Shown piece by piece: positions 9,284-18,679 of a stretch of DNA of 64,000 nt (position 1 is the stretch's first letter; every line of letters starts with the position of its first letter). Made by a program: the position numbers and the translations under genes. This stretch comes from Chromatiaceae bacterium (GTDB taxonomy: Bacteria; Pseudomonadota; Gammaproteobacteria; Chromatiales; Chromatiaceae). A model generated the notes under the pieces. That model ran no database searches. It was not told where the DNA came from and saw only the letters and a program-made list of their open reading frames with translations. Location: NCBI GenBank assembly GCA_024235215.1, contig JACKMU010000003.1, positions 248,001 through 312,000 of the forward strand, written 5' to 3'.

Positions 9284-9934
9284 ATGAGACAGAAAAGAGG
9301 GCCCCGTTCGACGTGGGCGAAGTTGCTACTGTTCGCTGTCGGTATAGCGGCTTTCTACGCCAGCTACTATTTGGGTAATCGCTATGCCCGGGTAACCCCC
9401 GAATTTCTCAATCTGAGCGCGCTGGAAAAGCCGCAACCGATTGCGCCACTGGAGTTGCTCGATCAGTATGGCAATCTTTTCAAGCAGGAGCGCCTGAGCG
9501 GTCACTGGAATCTGGTCATTTTCGGTTACACCGGGTCCGATGCGCTGCTGCAGGAAGGATTGGCACTGATAACCCAGGTAAAGAACCGCCTGGCCATCCA
9601 CCCGGAGCTACAGCGTATCACCCGGGCGATCGTGATAACCGTCGACCCGAATGTGGATAGTCCGGAGCGGCTGAAAAGCTTCATGCACCGGTTCAGCCCG
9701 GACTTTCTGGCACTGACCGGAAGCACCGGGCAGATTGATACAATTGCACAACTCCTCGGCGTCACCATGCGGCACATCCCCAACGCCGACAACACCGGTT
9801 ACCGGATAGATCACAGCAGCAGCATTGCATTGATCGATCCCGATGTCGCACTGGTCGGGCTGTTTACCGGGATCGTGGATGCGGCTAGTATCGCGGCAGA
9901 CATCACCAAGCTGGCACGGGACAGAGCTGAATGA
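9284..9934 (+). CDS. Sco1/SenC-like membrane-anchored protein lacking the copper CxxxC
   Basis: A 216-residue protein with an N-terminal membrane anchor (LLLFAVGIAAFYASYYLG) and a thioredoxin-like Sco fold: WNLVIFGYTGSDALL, TVDPNVDSPERLKSFMHRF and the late HSSSIALID. In true Sco proteins the first segment reads FGYTxCPDxCP and supplies the two copper-binding cysteines. Here both positions are replaced (Gly-Ser-Asp-Ala), while the third ligand, His, is kept. The start is chosen because GGAAGGAA lies about 10 bases upstream of this ATG. The stop overlaps the psd start (ATGA, 9931-9934). Function is unknown; copper delivery by the usual mechanism seems unlikely. Confidence 0.85.
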   Translation: MRQKRGPRSTWAKLLLFAVGIAAFYASYYLGNRYARVTPEFLNLSALEKPQPIAPLELLDQYGNLFKQERLSGHWNLVIFGYTGSDALLQEGLALITQVKNRLAIHPELQRITRAIVITVDPNVDSPERLKSFMHRFSPDFLALTGSTGQIDTIAQLLGVTMRHIPNADNTGYRIDHSSSIALIDPDVALVGLFTGIVDAASIAADITKLARDRAE

Positions 9935-10842
9935 GCGAGCTGAATACCAACCAAGATCAACCGGCAACGCTGAGCGACCGACTCTTCGCTCTGCTGCTCT
10001 TCCTGCTTCCCCACCACCTGCTCTCCTCGCTGATGTATGCATTGAGTCGCAGCGAGTGGCTGCCACTGAAGCGCCTGCTGATCCGGAGCGTGATTCGTCT
10101 CTATCGGGTGGAGATGGAGATAGCGCAGGAAACAGATCCGGAAAAGTACCCCAGTTTCAACGCCTTCTTCACACGCGCACTGAAACCCGAAACACGGCCG
10201 ATCGCTTCTGCACGCACCGCCATCGTAGCGCCGGTGGATGGCGCGGTCAGCCAGGCGCAGTCGATCGAAAATGGCATGCTATTTCAAGCCAAAGGTCAGC
10301 ACTACGCGCTGGAAGAACTGCTCGGCGGAGAGCGGCGCTGGGCAAAAAGGTTCGAGCAAGGGAGTTTCGTCACCATCTACCTGTCACCACGGGACTACCA
10401 TCGAATCCACATGCCGTTTGCCGGTCGACTGCAAAAGATGATCCACGTTCCGGGCCGTCTGTTCAGCGTCAACAACGCCTGCGCCCGCGTGATTCCCAGA
10501 CTGTTCAGCCGCAACGAGCGTGTCGTCAACCTGTTCGAAACCGAGGCCGGTCCGATGGCTGTGATCATGATTGGCGCGATATTCGTCGCCAGTATGGATA
10601 CCGTCTGGTCGGGGTGCGTCGCACCGCGTTCAAGAAGTGTCACCGACTGGGTCTATTCAGGTGAAAGGCCCGACTCCATCGCACTCGACAAAGGCATGGA
10701 GATGGGACGTTTCAACATGGGCTCTACGGTGATCATACTGTTTGGCAAGGATGCGGTTCGCTGGAACCCGCGTCTGCAGCCGGGGGCAACCGTCCACATG
10801 GGCGAGGAGATCGGCACGCTGGAAGTCAGTGGATCCGCCTGA
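9931..10842 (+). CDS. psd: Phosphatidylserine decarboxylase proenzyme
   Basis: The product is 303 residues. It converts phosphatidylserine to phosphatidylethanolamine at the inner membrane after self-cleavage into alpha and beta chains. Visible are the N-terminal hydrophobic membrane-associating stretch (LFALLLFLLPHHLLSSL), the substrate-site segment YLSPRDYHRIHMPF, SVNNACARVIPRLFSRNERV and the cleavage region FNMGSTVIILF. The cleavage motif is MGST rather than the E. coli LGST, a tolerated variant in which the Gly-Ser bond that yields the pyruvoyl group is present. It overlaps the preceding Sco-like gene by 4 bases. Confidence 0.96.
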   Translation: MSELNTNQDQPATLSDRLFALLLFLLPHHLLSSLMYALSRSEWLPLKRLLIRSVIRLYRVEMEIAQETDPEKYPSFNAFFTRALKPETRPIASARTAIVAPVDGAVSQAQSIENGMLFQAKGQHYALEELLGGERRWAKRFEQGSFVTIYLSPRDYHRIHMPFAGRLQKMIHVPGRLFSVNNACARVIPRLFSRNERVVNLFETEAGPMAVIMIGAIFVASMDTVWSGCVAPRSRSVTDWVYSGERPDSIALDKGMEMGRFNMGSTVIILFGKDAVRWNPRLQPGATVHMGEEIGTLEVSGSA

Positions 10843-10853
10843 GTGGAGAATCG

Positions 10854-11831
10854 TCAGGCTCTGTCGATCGGAAAAGCCAACACCTGCTCGATGTGATCCG
10901 CCCCTGCCATGCACATCAACAGCCGGTCTATTCCCAAAGCAACACCGGAGCAATCGGGTAAACCAGCTTCCAGCGCTGCCAACAAATGCTCGTCCAACGG
11001 TAGTTCAGGCCTGTTCTGCCGGCGCCTGCGTTCCAGGTCAAATCCAAAACGCCGCCGCTGTTCAGCCGCGTCGGTGAGTTCGTGGAATCCATTCGCCAGT
11101 TCCACCCCATCGAGATAGAGTTCGAAGCGCTCCGCCAGCGGTCTGGGACCGGGCCGGATGCGCGCCAGTGAGGCTTGACTGGCCGGATAATCGTAGACCA
11201 GCACCATACCCGGCCCCATGTTCGGCTCGATGCAGTGCGTCATGAGCAGATCCAGCCAGCCATCAGCATCCTCTAGCTCGAGCTGCTCGGCACCCGCCAC
11301 ACCGGCCGCTATTGCATGGCTGCGCAGTGCAGTGCCGGAGGCGCCATGCGGATCGATCCCCAACCGCTCCAGGAAAAGCGCGCCGTAGCTCAGGCGTCTG
11401 ACATCGATGGGCTTTGCAAACAGATACCGCACCAGTTCAGTCAGTTCATCCATCAATTGATGGTGATCATAACCCGGACGATACCACTCCAGCAGAGTGA
11501 ACTCCGGATTGTGATAACGCCCCCCCTCTCCATCCCGGAAGACTTTGCAGATCTGATAGATTGGACCGCTTCCGGCAGCCAACAACCGTTTCATCGCAAA
11601 CTCGGGAGAGGTGTGCAGATAGAGCCGTTTACCCGAGGCAGCACCTGGACCGGTAAAGATGGTGCTGAGACTGTCGAGCGCCGGATCACTCACCGCTGCA
11701 GCAGAACAGACCGGAGTCTCCACCTCGACCACGCCACGCGCTTGGAAAAACTGCCGGATTGCCTGCAATAGATTCGATCTGAGACGCAGATTCTCGAACG
11801 AGGCTGTTGGACGCCAGGCGGATGCGAGCAA
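10854..11831 (-). CDS. epmA: EF-P--(R)-beta-lysine ligase EpmA (PoxA/GenX)
   Basis: A 325-residue lysyl-tRNA-synthetase-like enzyme without an anticodon domain that attaches beta-lysine to elongation factor P. Class II motif 2 is visible (VFRDGEGGRYHNPEFTLLEW), and motif 3 is GVALGIDRLLMCMAG near the C-terminus. It ends convergently with psd (11 bases apart) and starts one base past the stop of efp, so efp and epmA form an operon. Together with epmB on the other side of efp the full lysylation pathway is present, which supports the call over a lysyl-tRNA synthetase fragment. Confidence 0.96.
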   Translation of the reverse strand: MLASAWRPTASFENLRLRSNLLQAIRQFFQARGVVEVETPVCSAAAVSDPALDSLSTIFTGPGAASGKRLYLHTSPEFAMKRLLAAGSGPIYQICKVFRDGEGGRYHNPEFTLLEWYRPGYDHHQLMDELTELVRYLFAKPIDVRRLSYGALFLERLGIDPHGASGTALRSHAIAAGVAGAEQLELEDADGWLDLLMTHCIEPNMGPGMVLVYDYPASQASLARIRPGPRPLAERFELYLDGVELANGFHELTDAAEQRRRFGFDLERRRRQNRPELPLDEHLLAALEAGLPDCSGVALGIDRLLMCMAGADHIEQVLAFPIDRA

Positions 11832-11832
11832 A

Positions 11833-12405
11833 TCAGCCCTCTTTCACCCGCGAGACATAGGCACCGGTGCGGGTGTCGACCTTGATGGTTTCGCCCTGCT
11901 GCACGAACAGCGGCACCCGTACCACCGCACCGGTCTCCAACGTAGCCGGTTTACCTCCGCCTCCGGAGGTATCCCCCTTCAGTCCTGGGTCGGTTTCAGT
12001 TATTGTCAGCACCACGAAATTGGGCGCTTCGACATTCAACGGGCTTCCATTCCACAATGTGACGGTGCAGATATCCTGATCTTTCAACCATTTCTGGCTT
12101 TCGCCAACCGCGGTGATATCGGCGCTGAACTGCTCGAAGCTATCTTGGTCCATGAAATGCCAGTATTCGCCATCGTTATAGAGATATTGCAGAGATACCT
12201 CCACCACATCGGCAGCCTCAAGCGACTCTCCCGACCTGAATGTCCGCTCAATCACGCGTCCGGTCTTCAGATTGCGGATCTTGACCCGATTGAACGCCTG
12301 CCCTTTACCCGGTTTAACAAACTCATTTTCAATAATGGAACAGGGATCTCCATCCAGCATTACCTTGAGGCCACCCTTAAACTCATTGGTACTATAACTC
12401 GCCAT
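11833..12405 (-). CDS. efp: Translation elongation factor P
   Basis: A 190-residue protein starting MASYSTNEFKGGLKV; an upstream ATG at 12441 would add 12 residues and run into the divergent epmB start. EF-P relieves ribosome stalling at polyproline stretches. The modified lysine lies in the domain I loop, ENEFVKPGKGQAF, the sequence EpmA/EpmB act on. Domain II is seen as VEVSLQYLYNDGEYWHFMD, and the C-terminal OB domain ends GETIKVDTRTGAYVSRVKEG. Operon with epmA. Confidence 0.97.
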   Translation of the reverse strand: MASYSTNEFKGGLKVMLDGDPCSIIENEFVKPGKGQAFNRVKIRNLKTGRVIERTFRSGESLEAADVVEVSLQYLYNDGEYWHFMDQDSFEQFSADITAVGESQKWLKDQDICTVTLWNGSPLNVEAPNFVVLTITETDPGLKGDTSGGGGKPATLETGAVVRVPLFVQQGETIKVDTRTGAYVSRVKEG

Positions 12406-12440
12406 CTCTCTCTCACCACGCATACGCTCAGGAAACGGCA

Positions 12441-13448
12441 ATGATACATCGAACCCGCCCTGCTTGGCAGGTCTCCTCCTGGCAACGCCAGCTGGCGGAA
12501 GCTTTCACCCATCCGGAACAGCTGCTCCGTTTTCTGAATATCGACCACGCACTGCTGTCCGGATCGCTCCCCGCACACCGCCAGTTTGGTCTGCGTGTTC
12601 CGCGCTGGTTCGCCAACCGGATGGAGAAAGGTAATCCGAACGATCCACTGTTGCGTCAAGTCCTCCCTTTAGGAGAGGAGTTGCGGGCCGAGCCCGGATT
12701 TCTGACTGATCCGGTTTCTGATCTCGACCAGGCACCGGTTCCCGGAGTACTGCAGAAGTACCAGGGCCGTGTGTTGCTGATGATGACAGGTGCCTGCGCT
12801 GTCAACTGTCGTTACTGTTTTCGCCGCCACTACCCTTACGGTGAAGCTTCGCTGGAACGCGATCAATCCTCTGCTGCCCTCAAGTTCCTGGAGCGATCAG
12901 TGGAGATCAGCGAAGTCATTCTGAGTGGGGGAGATCCTTTGATGCTGTCGGATCGACGTCTGGCTGAACTGGGAAATCACCTGCAATCCATTGCGCATAT
13001 TCGCCGGCTGCGCATCCATACCAGACTTCCGGTGGTGCTGCCCGATCGCCTAACACCGGAGCTGATCCGTGGCCTGACGGCACATGGTCTGGAAACGAGC
13101 ATGGTTCTGCATGTCAATCATCCACACGAAATCTCACATAAGCACAGGATGATGCTGGCACCTCTGCGGGAACGTGGCATGGTGCTACTCAATCAGTCGG
13201 TGTTACTGAAAGGGGTCAACGACGATATCCACAGCCTGTGTAATCTGAGCGAGAAGCTCTTCTCTATAGGAGTAATTCCCTACTACCTGCACCAACTGGA
13301 TCGGGTCGCAGGTGCGGCACACTTCGAAGTCGCGGACGACCATGCGTTGGAGTTACACCAGCAGATGCAGGCAAGATTACCAGGATATCTGGTTCCCAGA
13401 CTGGTACGTGAACTGCCCGGCGCGGCATCGAAAACACCAATCAAATGA
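12441..13448 (+). CDS. epmB: EF-P beta-lysylation radical SAM protein EpmB (lysine 2,3-aminomutase family)
   Basis: The product is 335 residues. EpmB converts (S)-alpha-lysine to (R)-beta-lysine, the substrate of EpmA. The radical SAM cluster motif is CAVNCRYCFRRHYPYGE, followed by the glycine-rich EVILSGGDPLMLSD and the PLP-lysine region in LLKGVNDD. The length and the short C-terminus match EpmB rather than the longer clostridial aminomutases. It is divergent from efp, with only 35 bases between start codons, so the two promoters must overlap. Confidence 0.95.
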   Translation: MIHRTRPAWQVSSWQRQLAEAFTHPEQLLRFLNIDHALLSGSLPAHRQFGLRVPRWFANRMEKGNPNDPLLRQVLPLGEELRAEPGFLTDPVSDLDQAPVPGVLQKYQGRVLLMMTGACAVNCRYCFRRHYPYGEASLERDQSSAALKFLERSVEISEVILSGGDPLMLSDRRLAELGNHLQSIAHIRRLRIHTRLPVVLPDRLTPELIRGLTAHGLETSMVLHVNHPHEISHKHRMMLAPLRERGMVLLNQSVLLKGVNDDIHSLCNLSEKLFSIGVIPYYLHQLDRVAGAAHFEVADDHALELHQQMQARLPGYLVPRLVRELPGAASKTPIK

Positions 13449-13652
13449 GCTGAGCTGACCACCGTTCCGCACCCCTATCCGCTGACAGGCAAGCAACAAA
13501 GCAACTTATAATCAATGACCTGCTATAGTAGCAGCTGAAACCACATTAACTTGGTTGCCGAATCAAAGTCGCCGACCTGAAGATGTGCTGCCCTGGCGCC
13601 GATATAGGGCAAATAGCATCTCGTTTGACCCGTAGGATCAGGTATTGCTCCA

Positions 13653-15485
13653 ATGGAGAAACCAGACATACTTCGACTCGATACTCCGGAGCGCACCTCT
13701 CCACCGCTGGATACCTTTCTCAATGATCCAAAAGAGGTGGAGCGTTGGATATCCGGATTACCGATGGCAAACATCGGTGAGACTTCGCGTCAGATCTTCA
13801 AGACCCTGGTGGATCTCAACCGCATTGATATCCCGCCCTTGGCACGGGTTAAAACCACCGAGCTATTCCGCTCGCCGATCGGATATATCACCAAGAATTT
13901 CAGAAAGTTCTATTACGACACCGCATTTCCGCTTACCGCCAAAAATCGCAAAATAGCTGTTTTGAACCGGGAACTGTATAGCGAACTGGCCACCGCCTAT
14001 AAGATAGTGGTCCACGAGATGGTCACCGGGGCGACACTGGATCTGGACCCCAAACTGCTTGTCATTGCTATCCAACGGGCGATGAGTTGTCTGCTACACG
14101 TCCACTACCAGTCGGTGATCGTCTATGACCCGTATCCGGCCAACTCCTGGAAGGAACTGCATGGACTCTACGCCTATGCGGAGCAGAATCACCTGCAGGA
14201 GATTTCGGTTAAGGACGAACCGCATAACACCGCTCATAGCAGTATCAGAGATATCTATATCCAGTCGCTGTTGTTAGCCGCCATCTCACCCTACCGTCTG
14301 AGGCAGCGAGAGATCGACAAATGTTACAGTCAACTTCCAGAGTGGTCTGGACACGCCAGACTCAGTGCACCCGATCAGATGACATCCTCACCGACGCTTT
14401 TTATCAGCAGACTGAACTCGAACACCGCGCCTGTCCATGTCGATCTGCAGAACTCATCTCTCGACAGGCACTGTAGACAACTCAATACTGGAGGATTGGT
14501 CTCGCTGCTGCAGGACAAAGCCAATGAAGCAACGGAGGAGCCGTACAGTGATTTCGAACTCAGTGATGAGAAGAGTATACCGACGCAACTCCTGGTAAAG
14601 CTGATACAGGTTTTGAGTACCTCACAGAAAAGGCGTTACGTACGCACCACCCTCAACTTTGAACTAAAATTGGCCGTTGGGCTGGTGGAGATTCACCGGC
14701 TGTTGCAGCGATCGCAGAGCTCCATTGAGACTGTGCAATTCATCGGCCGCAAAAGTACCGAATATGATCGGGTTGAGAATGAAGAGATACAACCGTCGGA
14801 TGGTACTTCGACTTTTATTGTCGAGAATATCCCGGAGATAGAGTTGGAAGCCTTGACAGACGTGACTACAACAGGGGAATCGACCCACGTTAACGATAGT
14901 TTTACAGATAGCGCAATCATGTATGCGTCACTGTGGGAAAATTCCCCGCACGGGAAACCAAGCGAGCCATTCTCCTGTACCACGGATAATGAAAGCGCCG
15001 GGGGATACTGCATCTCCTGGCCAGGACCGGATACCCCTAAAATCAAAGTGGGGGAGGTGGTGGGTATTTATCTGTCCACTAACCTGAGAAGTGAATTCAG
15101 AATCGGAATCAGCCGCTGGCTGAAAAACCTACCCGGACAGTCGTTGCAGGTCGGCCTGGAGATCATCGGGCTCACTTCGACTGCGCTTTATCTGCAGAGT
15201 AGGAGCAGCTCCAACTCACCCGAACAGCGCGAACCCTGCCTCCTCTTACCCGCGAGGCATGGTTCGGGAAAATTTGCCACGCTCATCACACCGGGATTTC
15301 CAATCTACAGTAGGGATGAGTTGATACTGAGCGATGGCAATGCCGCAAAAGAGATAGTGCTGACCAGGTTGATGGAATCAAGCGCTGCCTTCTCCCTGTT
15401 CCAGTTCAAAGCGGTTGGTGATAAGGAGTGCAGCAGTCAGGAGGAGGAGTCCGACTCTCTCGCTAGATGGTTCAGGGATCATTAA
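13653..15485 (+). CDS. Conserved protein upstream of FimX-like gene; possible C-terminal PilZ-like domain
   Basis: A 610-residue protein with no signal peptide or membrane segment. The N-terminal two thirds are largely helical (for instance LNRELYSELATAYKIVVHEM) and I do not recognise a domain. The region near residues 450-530 (GYCISWPGP, KVGEVVGIYL, FRIGISRWLKNLP, QVGLEIIGL) has the strand pattern of PilZ-type c-di-GMP receptors, but I do not see the N-terminal RxxxR, so binding is uncertain. A large gene lying just before fimX is known in pseudomonads, and this one lies 125 bases before the FimX-like gene in the same direction. A role in c-di-GMP control of type IV pili is an inference. Confidence 0.65.
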   Translation: MEKPDILRLDTPERTSPPLDTFLNDPKEVERWISGLPMANIGETSRQIFKTLVDLNRIDIPPLARVKTTELFRSPIGYITKNFRKFYYDTAFPLTAKNRKIAVLNRELYSELATAYKIVVHEMVTGATLDLDPKLLVIAIQRAMSCLLHVHYQSVIVYDPYPANSWKELHGLYAYAEQNHLQEISVKDEPHNTAHSSIRDIYIQSLLLAAISPYRLRQREIDKCYSQLPEWSGHARLSAPDQMTSSPTLFISRLNSNTAPVHVDLQNSSLDRHCRQLNTGGLVSLLQDKANEATEEPYSDFELSDEKSIPTQLLVKLIQVLSTSQKRRYVRTTLNFELKLAVGLVEIHRLLQRSQSSIETVQFIGRKSTEYDRVENEEIQPSDGTSTFIVENIPEIELEALTDVTTTGESTHVNDSFTDSAIMYASLWENSPHGKPSEPFSCTTDNESAGGYCISWPGPDTPKIKVGEVVGIYLSTNLRSEFRIGISRWLKNLPGQSLQVGLEIIGLTSTALYLQSRSSSNSPEQREPCLLLPARHGSGKFATLITPGFPIYSRDELILSDGNAAKEIVLTRLMESSAAFSLFQFKAVGDKECSSQEEESDSLARWFRDH

Positions 15486-15610
15486 CTCTTCAACATGAAT
15501 GCGTCCTACGGATACAAGCCGATTGTCCAGGATCGGTCAGCCGAAGCAAGCCGAGTACAGATAGCGATCTCCAGTCGAAAGTGCACTCCTGCGGTGCCGT
15601 GGAATAAATT

Positions 15611-17686
15611 ATGATAAACCAGGATAGAGCGATCGAACTGCTGGTCATTGACAGCTCCTTTGATTCCGCAGAGAGCCAGATCAGCACTTTGCGCAATGCC
15701 GGTATGATGATTCACCCGAAGCGGGTCAATAATGAAGAGGATATAGTTTCCGCGCTCGGTTCAGGGATGCACGATATCGTGTTGTGTTCGGCGGACATCG
15801 ATCAGTCCGAATTCGAAAAAAACATCGCGCTCTGCATCAACTCCTCTGCCGACGTATCTCTGGTTGTGACATACAAAGATCAGGAGTCCGATCCTCTGCT
15901 GAATGCACTGCGATTGGGTGCACGGGATGTGGTTTCGACCAATGATCCGGAACACCTGCAACTGGTGGTAAAAAGAGAGTTCAGTGATCTACAGATCAGA
16001 CGGGAACTGAAGAGAAGTCAACAGCGGCTACGTGAAGCGGAGACACGCTGCAGCACACTGGTGGAGCATTCTAGGGATGCCATCGCCTACATCCATGAAG
16101 GGATGCATGTACTGGCGAATCCGGTCTATCTGCAGACATTCGGATTTATCGACATGGAAGAGTTGGAAGGTCTTCCAATCCTGGATATGATCGCGCCGGA
16201 GGATCTGCCTCAATTCAAGAAGTTTCTGCGTTCTGGCGACTCCACACAGGGAGAATTGGAGATCAATTGCCAGAACAGTGAAGGGAATAGCTTTAAGGCA
16301 AAGCTGGAATTCTCCCCCGCCTCGATTGATGGAGAACCCTGCACTCAGATCATTATGCGGAATAGCGCTTCCAGTAGGGTGCTGGAGCAGAAACTCGAAC
16401 AGATCAGCAAGCATGACCCACAGACCGGTCTCTATAATCGGCTGTATTTCGCGGAAAAGCTGGAGGAGAACCTCTCCTCGGTCGAATTCGCTGAGCGTCC
16501 GCTGGCACTACTTTATATCACGATAGATGAATTTCAGAAGCTACGTTCAGAAGCCGGTATCGTTGCAAGCGATGCACTGCTGCTGGAGTTTGCCAATGTT
16601 CTCAACGGTCAGGTCGGGGAAAAGGGGGTGCTTGCCAGATTCGGGGACCATAGTTTCACCATCCTTTTGGAAACCGACAGTGATGCAGCAGCAAACCTGG
16701 CCACCCAACTGCATATTGCGGTGGACACACACCTGTTCCGGGTGGAAAGGAACCTGTTCGAGCCGCGTTGCAACATCGGTATCGCACTGGCAACCGGAAA
16801 CACCGCAAACAGTCAGGAGTTCATCAACAACGCCTACAATGCATGCGGAGCGGCACGTGCGGGAAGTAACAACGGAACGGCTTATTATGATGCCGAAGAG
16901 ATGCAGACCCAATTTGGCGGTGACGCCAATGAGACGCAGCTGAACCAGCTTATCGATAGTGCACTTGAGAATGACCGCTTCAAACTGGTATTTCAGCCTG
17001 TCGTGAGTTTACAGGGCGAAAGCCGGGAGTTTTACGCTGTACTTACCCGTCTGTTGGATGCCAACGGAGATGAAATATTACCGAACCAGTTCATGGGGGC
17101 AGCGGTTCAAGCCGGACAGATGGTCGCGATAGACCGCTGGGTTGTCAAACAGGCCATCAAAGAACTGGTAACCCAGCGGGAAAAAGGGCAGAAAGTACAG
17201 TTTTTCATCACGCTCTCGTCTGAATCACTGGAGGATAAAGAGACGCTGATCTGGATATGTGACTGCCTGAGAGACCACCAGGCCAAAGGTGCATGGCTGA
17301 TTTTTCAGATCAGGGAAGCGGATCTACGCAGTCACCTGACCGAAGCCAAGGCGCTCCTGGACGGCCTGAAGAAAATCAAATGTCAGATTGCGGTTGATCG
17401 TTATGGGATGCTGTCAAAATCGGACATGCTGCTGAAACATCTGCCAATCGATTATGTCAAGTTCGATCCCGCTCTGGTTGATGGCATCTCCGGAAAACAG
17501 TCATTACAGGATAGTCTGGTCAAACTGAATACCGAAACCCAGAGCCACGGTGTGAAAACCATTGTGATAGGGGTAGAGGACGCAAACAGCCTCGCCGTGC
17601 TGTGGACCATTGGCGTCAACTACATTCAGGGTTACTTCCTGCAGGAGCCTTCAGACAGCATCTCCTATGAATTCACCAGCACCTGA
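15611..17686 (+). CDS. FimX-like c-di-GMP effector (REC-PAS-GGDEF-EAL, degenerate catalytic motifs)
   Basis: The product is 691 residues. In order there are a receiver-like domain (about 8-120, phospho-Asp not obvious), a coiled linker, a PAS domain (about 145-255), a GGDEF domain (about 270-430) and an EAL domain (about 445-690). The GGDEF signature is replaced by RFGDHSF, so cyclase activity is not expected. The EAL signature reads FYAVLTRL, without the catalytic Glu. This pattern matches FimX of pseudomonads and xanthomonads, which bind c-di-GMP through the EAL domain and control type IV pilus assembly. An alternative is another inactive GGDEF/EAL sensor. Confidence 0.85.
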   Translation: MINQDRAIELLVIDSSFDSAESQISTLRNAGMMIHPKRVNNEEDIVSALGSGMHDIVLCSADIDQSEFEKNIALCINSSADVSLVVTYKDQESDPLLNALRLGARDVVSTNDPEHLQLVVKREFSDLQIRRELKRSQQRLREAETRCSTLVEHSRDAIAYIHEGMHVLANPVYLQTFGFIDMEELEGLPILDMIAPEDLPQFKKFLRSGDSTQGELEINCQNSEGNSFKAKLEFSPASIDGEPCTQIIMRNSASSRVLEQKLEQISKHDPQTGLYNRLYFAEKLEENLSSVEFAERPLALLYITIDEFQKLRSEAGIVASDALLLEFANVLNGQVGEKGVLARFGDHSFTILLETDSDAAANLATQLHIAVDTHLFRVERNLFEPRCNIGIALATGNTANSQEFINNAYNACGAARAGSNNGTAYYDAEEMQTQFGGDANETQLNQLIDSALENDRFKLVFQPVVSLQGESREFYAVLTRLLDANGDEILPNQFMGAAVQAGQMVAIDRWVVKQAIKELVTQREKGQKVQFFITLSSESLEDKETLIWICDCLRDHQAKGAWLIFQIREADLRSHLTEAKALLDGLKKIKCQIAVDRYGMLSKSDMLLKHLPIDYVKFDPALVDGISGKQSLQDSLVKLNTETQSHGVKTIVIGVEDANSLAVLWTIGVNYIQGYFLQEPSDSISYEFTST

Positions 17687-17767
17687 CTCTTTTGGGCGGG
17701 GAGCGGTTTTCGGCAGTGGTCCGGTTTAGCGAAAACCCAACCTATTATCGCTGCTTGCAGGCAATGC

Positions 17768-18292
17768 TCACCAAGGCATGAAGGTGTTTATAAATGACAT
17801 CGGTCGGGTGACATTGTAATTGATGTGCGCCATATCGTTGCGCATGTCATGGGTGGTATAGGTAATGGACTTTATTGCTCGATCCATGGAATCCATTGTC
17901 TGATCCATAGAGTCGATGCTGGTCAACATCGGCTCCAACGTACTTATCTTGTCACTGATATACTCCATATTAGTCGCTATCGTCCTGATATTGGCGGTCA
18001 AATGATTCATGTTGTCAGAAACCGCCTGGAAATTGCTGGACATCACCGTCATATTCGAGTCCACGCTGATCGCGAGATAGTGAATGTCCCGGGTCAGGCT
18101 GTAGATCAGGAAAAAACCATAACCCGCCAGTAAAATAAACCCGAACAGAGAAGGATAGACAATCAACTCCCAACGCCGTGCACTGGTTTCAAAAGCCTGT
18201 GATAGCCGTTCGAATGAGCTGTCGATCCGCTCATCGTTGAGCGTCTTGGCTCGCGCCTCTTGAAGTGTTGATCTTTTCTCAATCATACCCAC
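17768..18292 (-). CDS. Single-span membrane protein with long periplasmic coiled coil
   Basis: A 174-residue protein with a charged N-terminus, one membrane span (LIVYPSLFGFILLAGYGFFL, about residues 43-65) and then about 100 residues of heptad-like helix rich in Met, Asn, Ser and Asp (SSNFQAVSDNMNHLTANI, TMDSMDRAIKSITYTTHDM). The helix resembles the signalling or HAMP-adjacent coils of chemoreceptors, but there is no receptor tip. It is the last gene of the minus-strand group that includes the ParA-type ATPase and the RND pump. The 387-base gap before it means cotranscription is not assured. Function unknown. Confidence 0.75.
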   Translation of the reverse strand: MGMIEKRSTLQEARAKTLNDERIDSSFERLSQAFETSARRWELIVYPSLFGFILLAGYGFFLIYSLTRDIHYLAISVDSNMTVMSSNFQAVSDNMNHLTANIRTIATNMEYISDKISTLEPMLTSIDSMDQTMDSMDRAIKSITYTTHDMRNDMAHINYNVTRPMSFINTFMPW

Positions 18293-18679
18293 TGAACCTG
18301 CGGTTTGGCGATGGTCGAGTGTAGCATAATCGTCCCTTGAAACAACTCAGACGATTGTCCGCAAAACGCCGGACAAGCCAATGTATCGCAAGATATTACA
18401 ATAGTTTATTTTTGTATAAATATTATTTGCCATCATCTTTGGCTGCATCGTCCAAGCGTCAGCCACTATCCTTTTCGTTATCGATAAATGGTTGCAGCTG
18501 CCTCTCTCCCTGGCCTCAAAATGCCCTATGTCACCTCCGTGCGCTACTCAACCCGTGAGTGGATGGAATCGATTCAGTCTTCTCTGTAACTCTATTGACA
18601 CACGAAGCAACAGCGGCAGGTACAGCTCCCGCTGCGGGTGGCAAGATACTGCCGGATAGACAGACTGGAGGGAAAATGT
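18293..18679. other. Intergenic stretch between coiled-coil protein gene and parA-like gene
   Basis: No natural coding frame seen. It holds an AT-rich tract (about 18390-18430) and a small 7-bp inverted repeat, TTGTCCG (18355-18361) with CGGACAA (18370-18376), of unclear meaning. Possibly the terminator or promoter region between the two minus-strand genes. Confidence 0.4.

Noticed and set aside
18355..18376. Seven-bp inverted repeat TTGTCCG/CGGACAA
   Set aside because: Too short, no T run and not repeated elsewhere; chance cannot be excluded.
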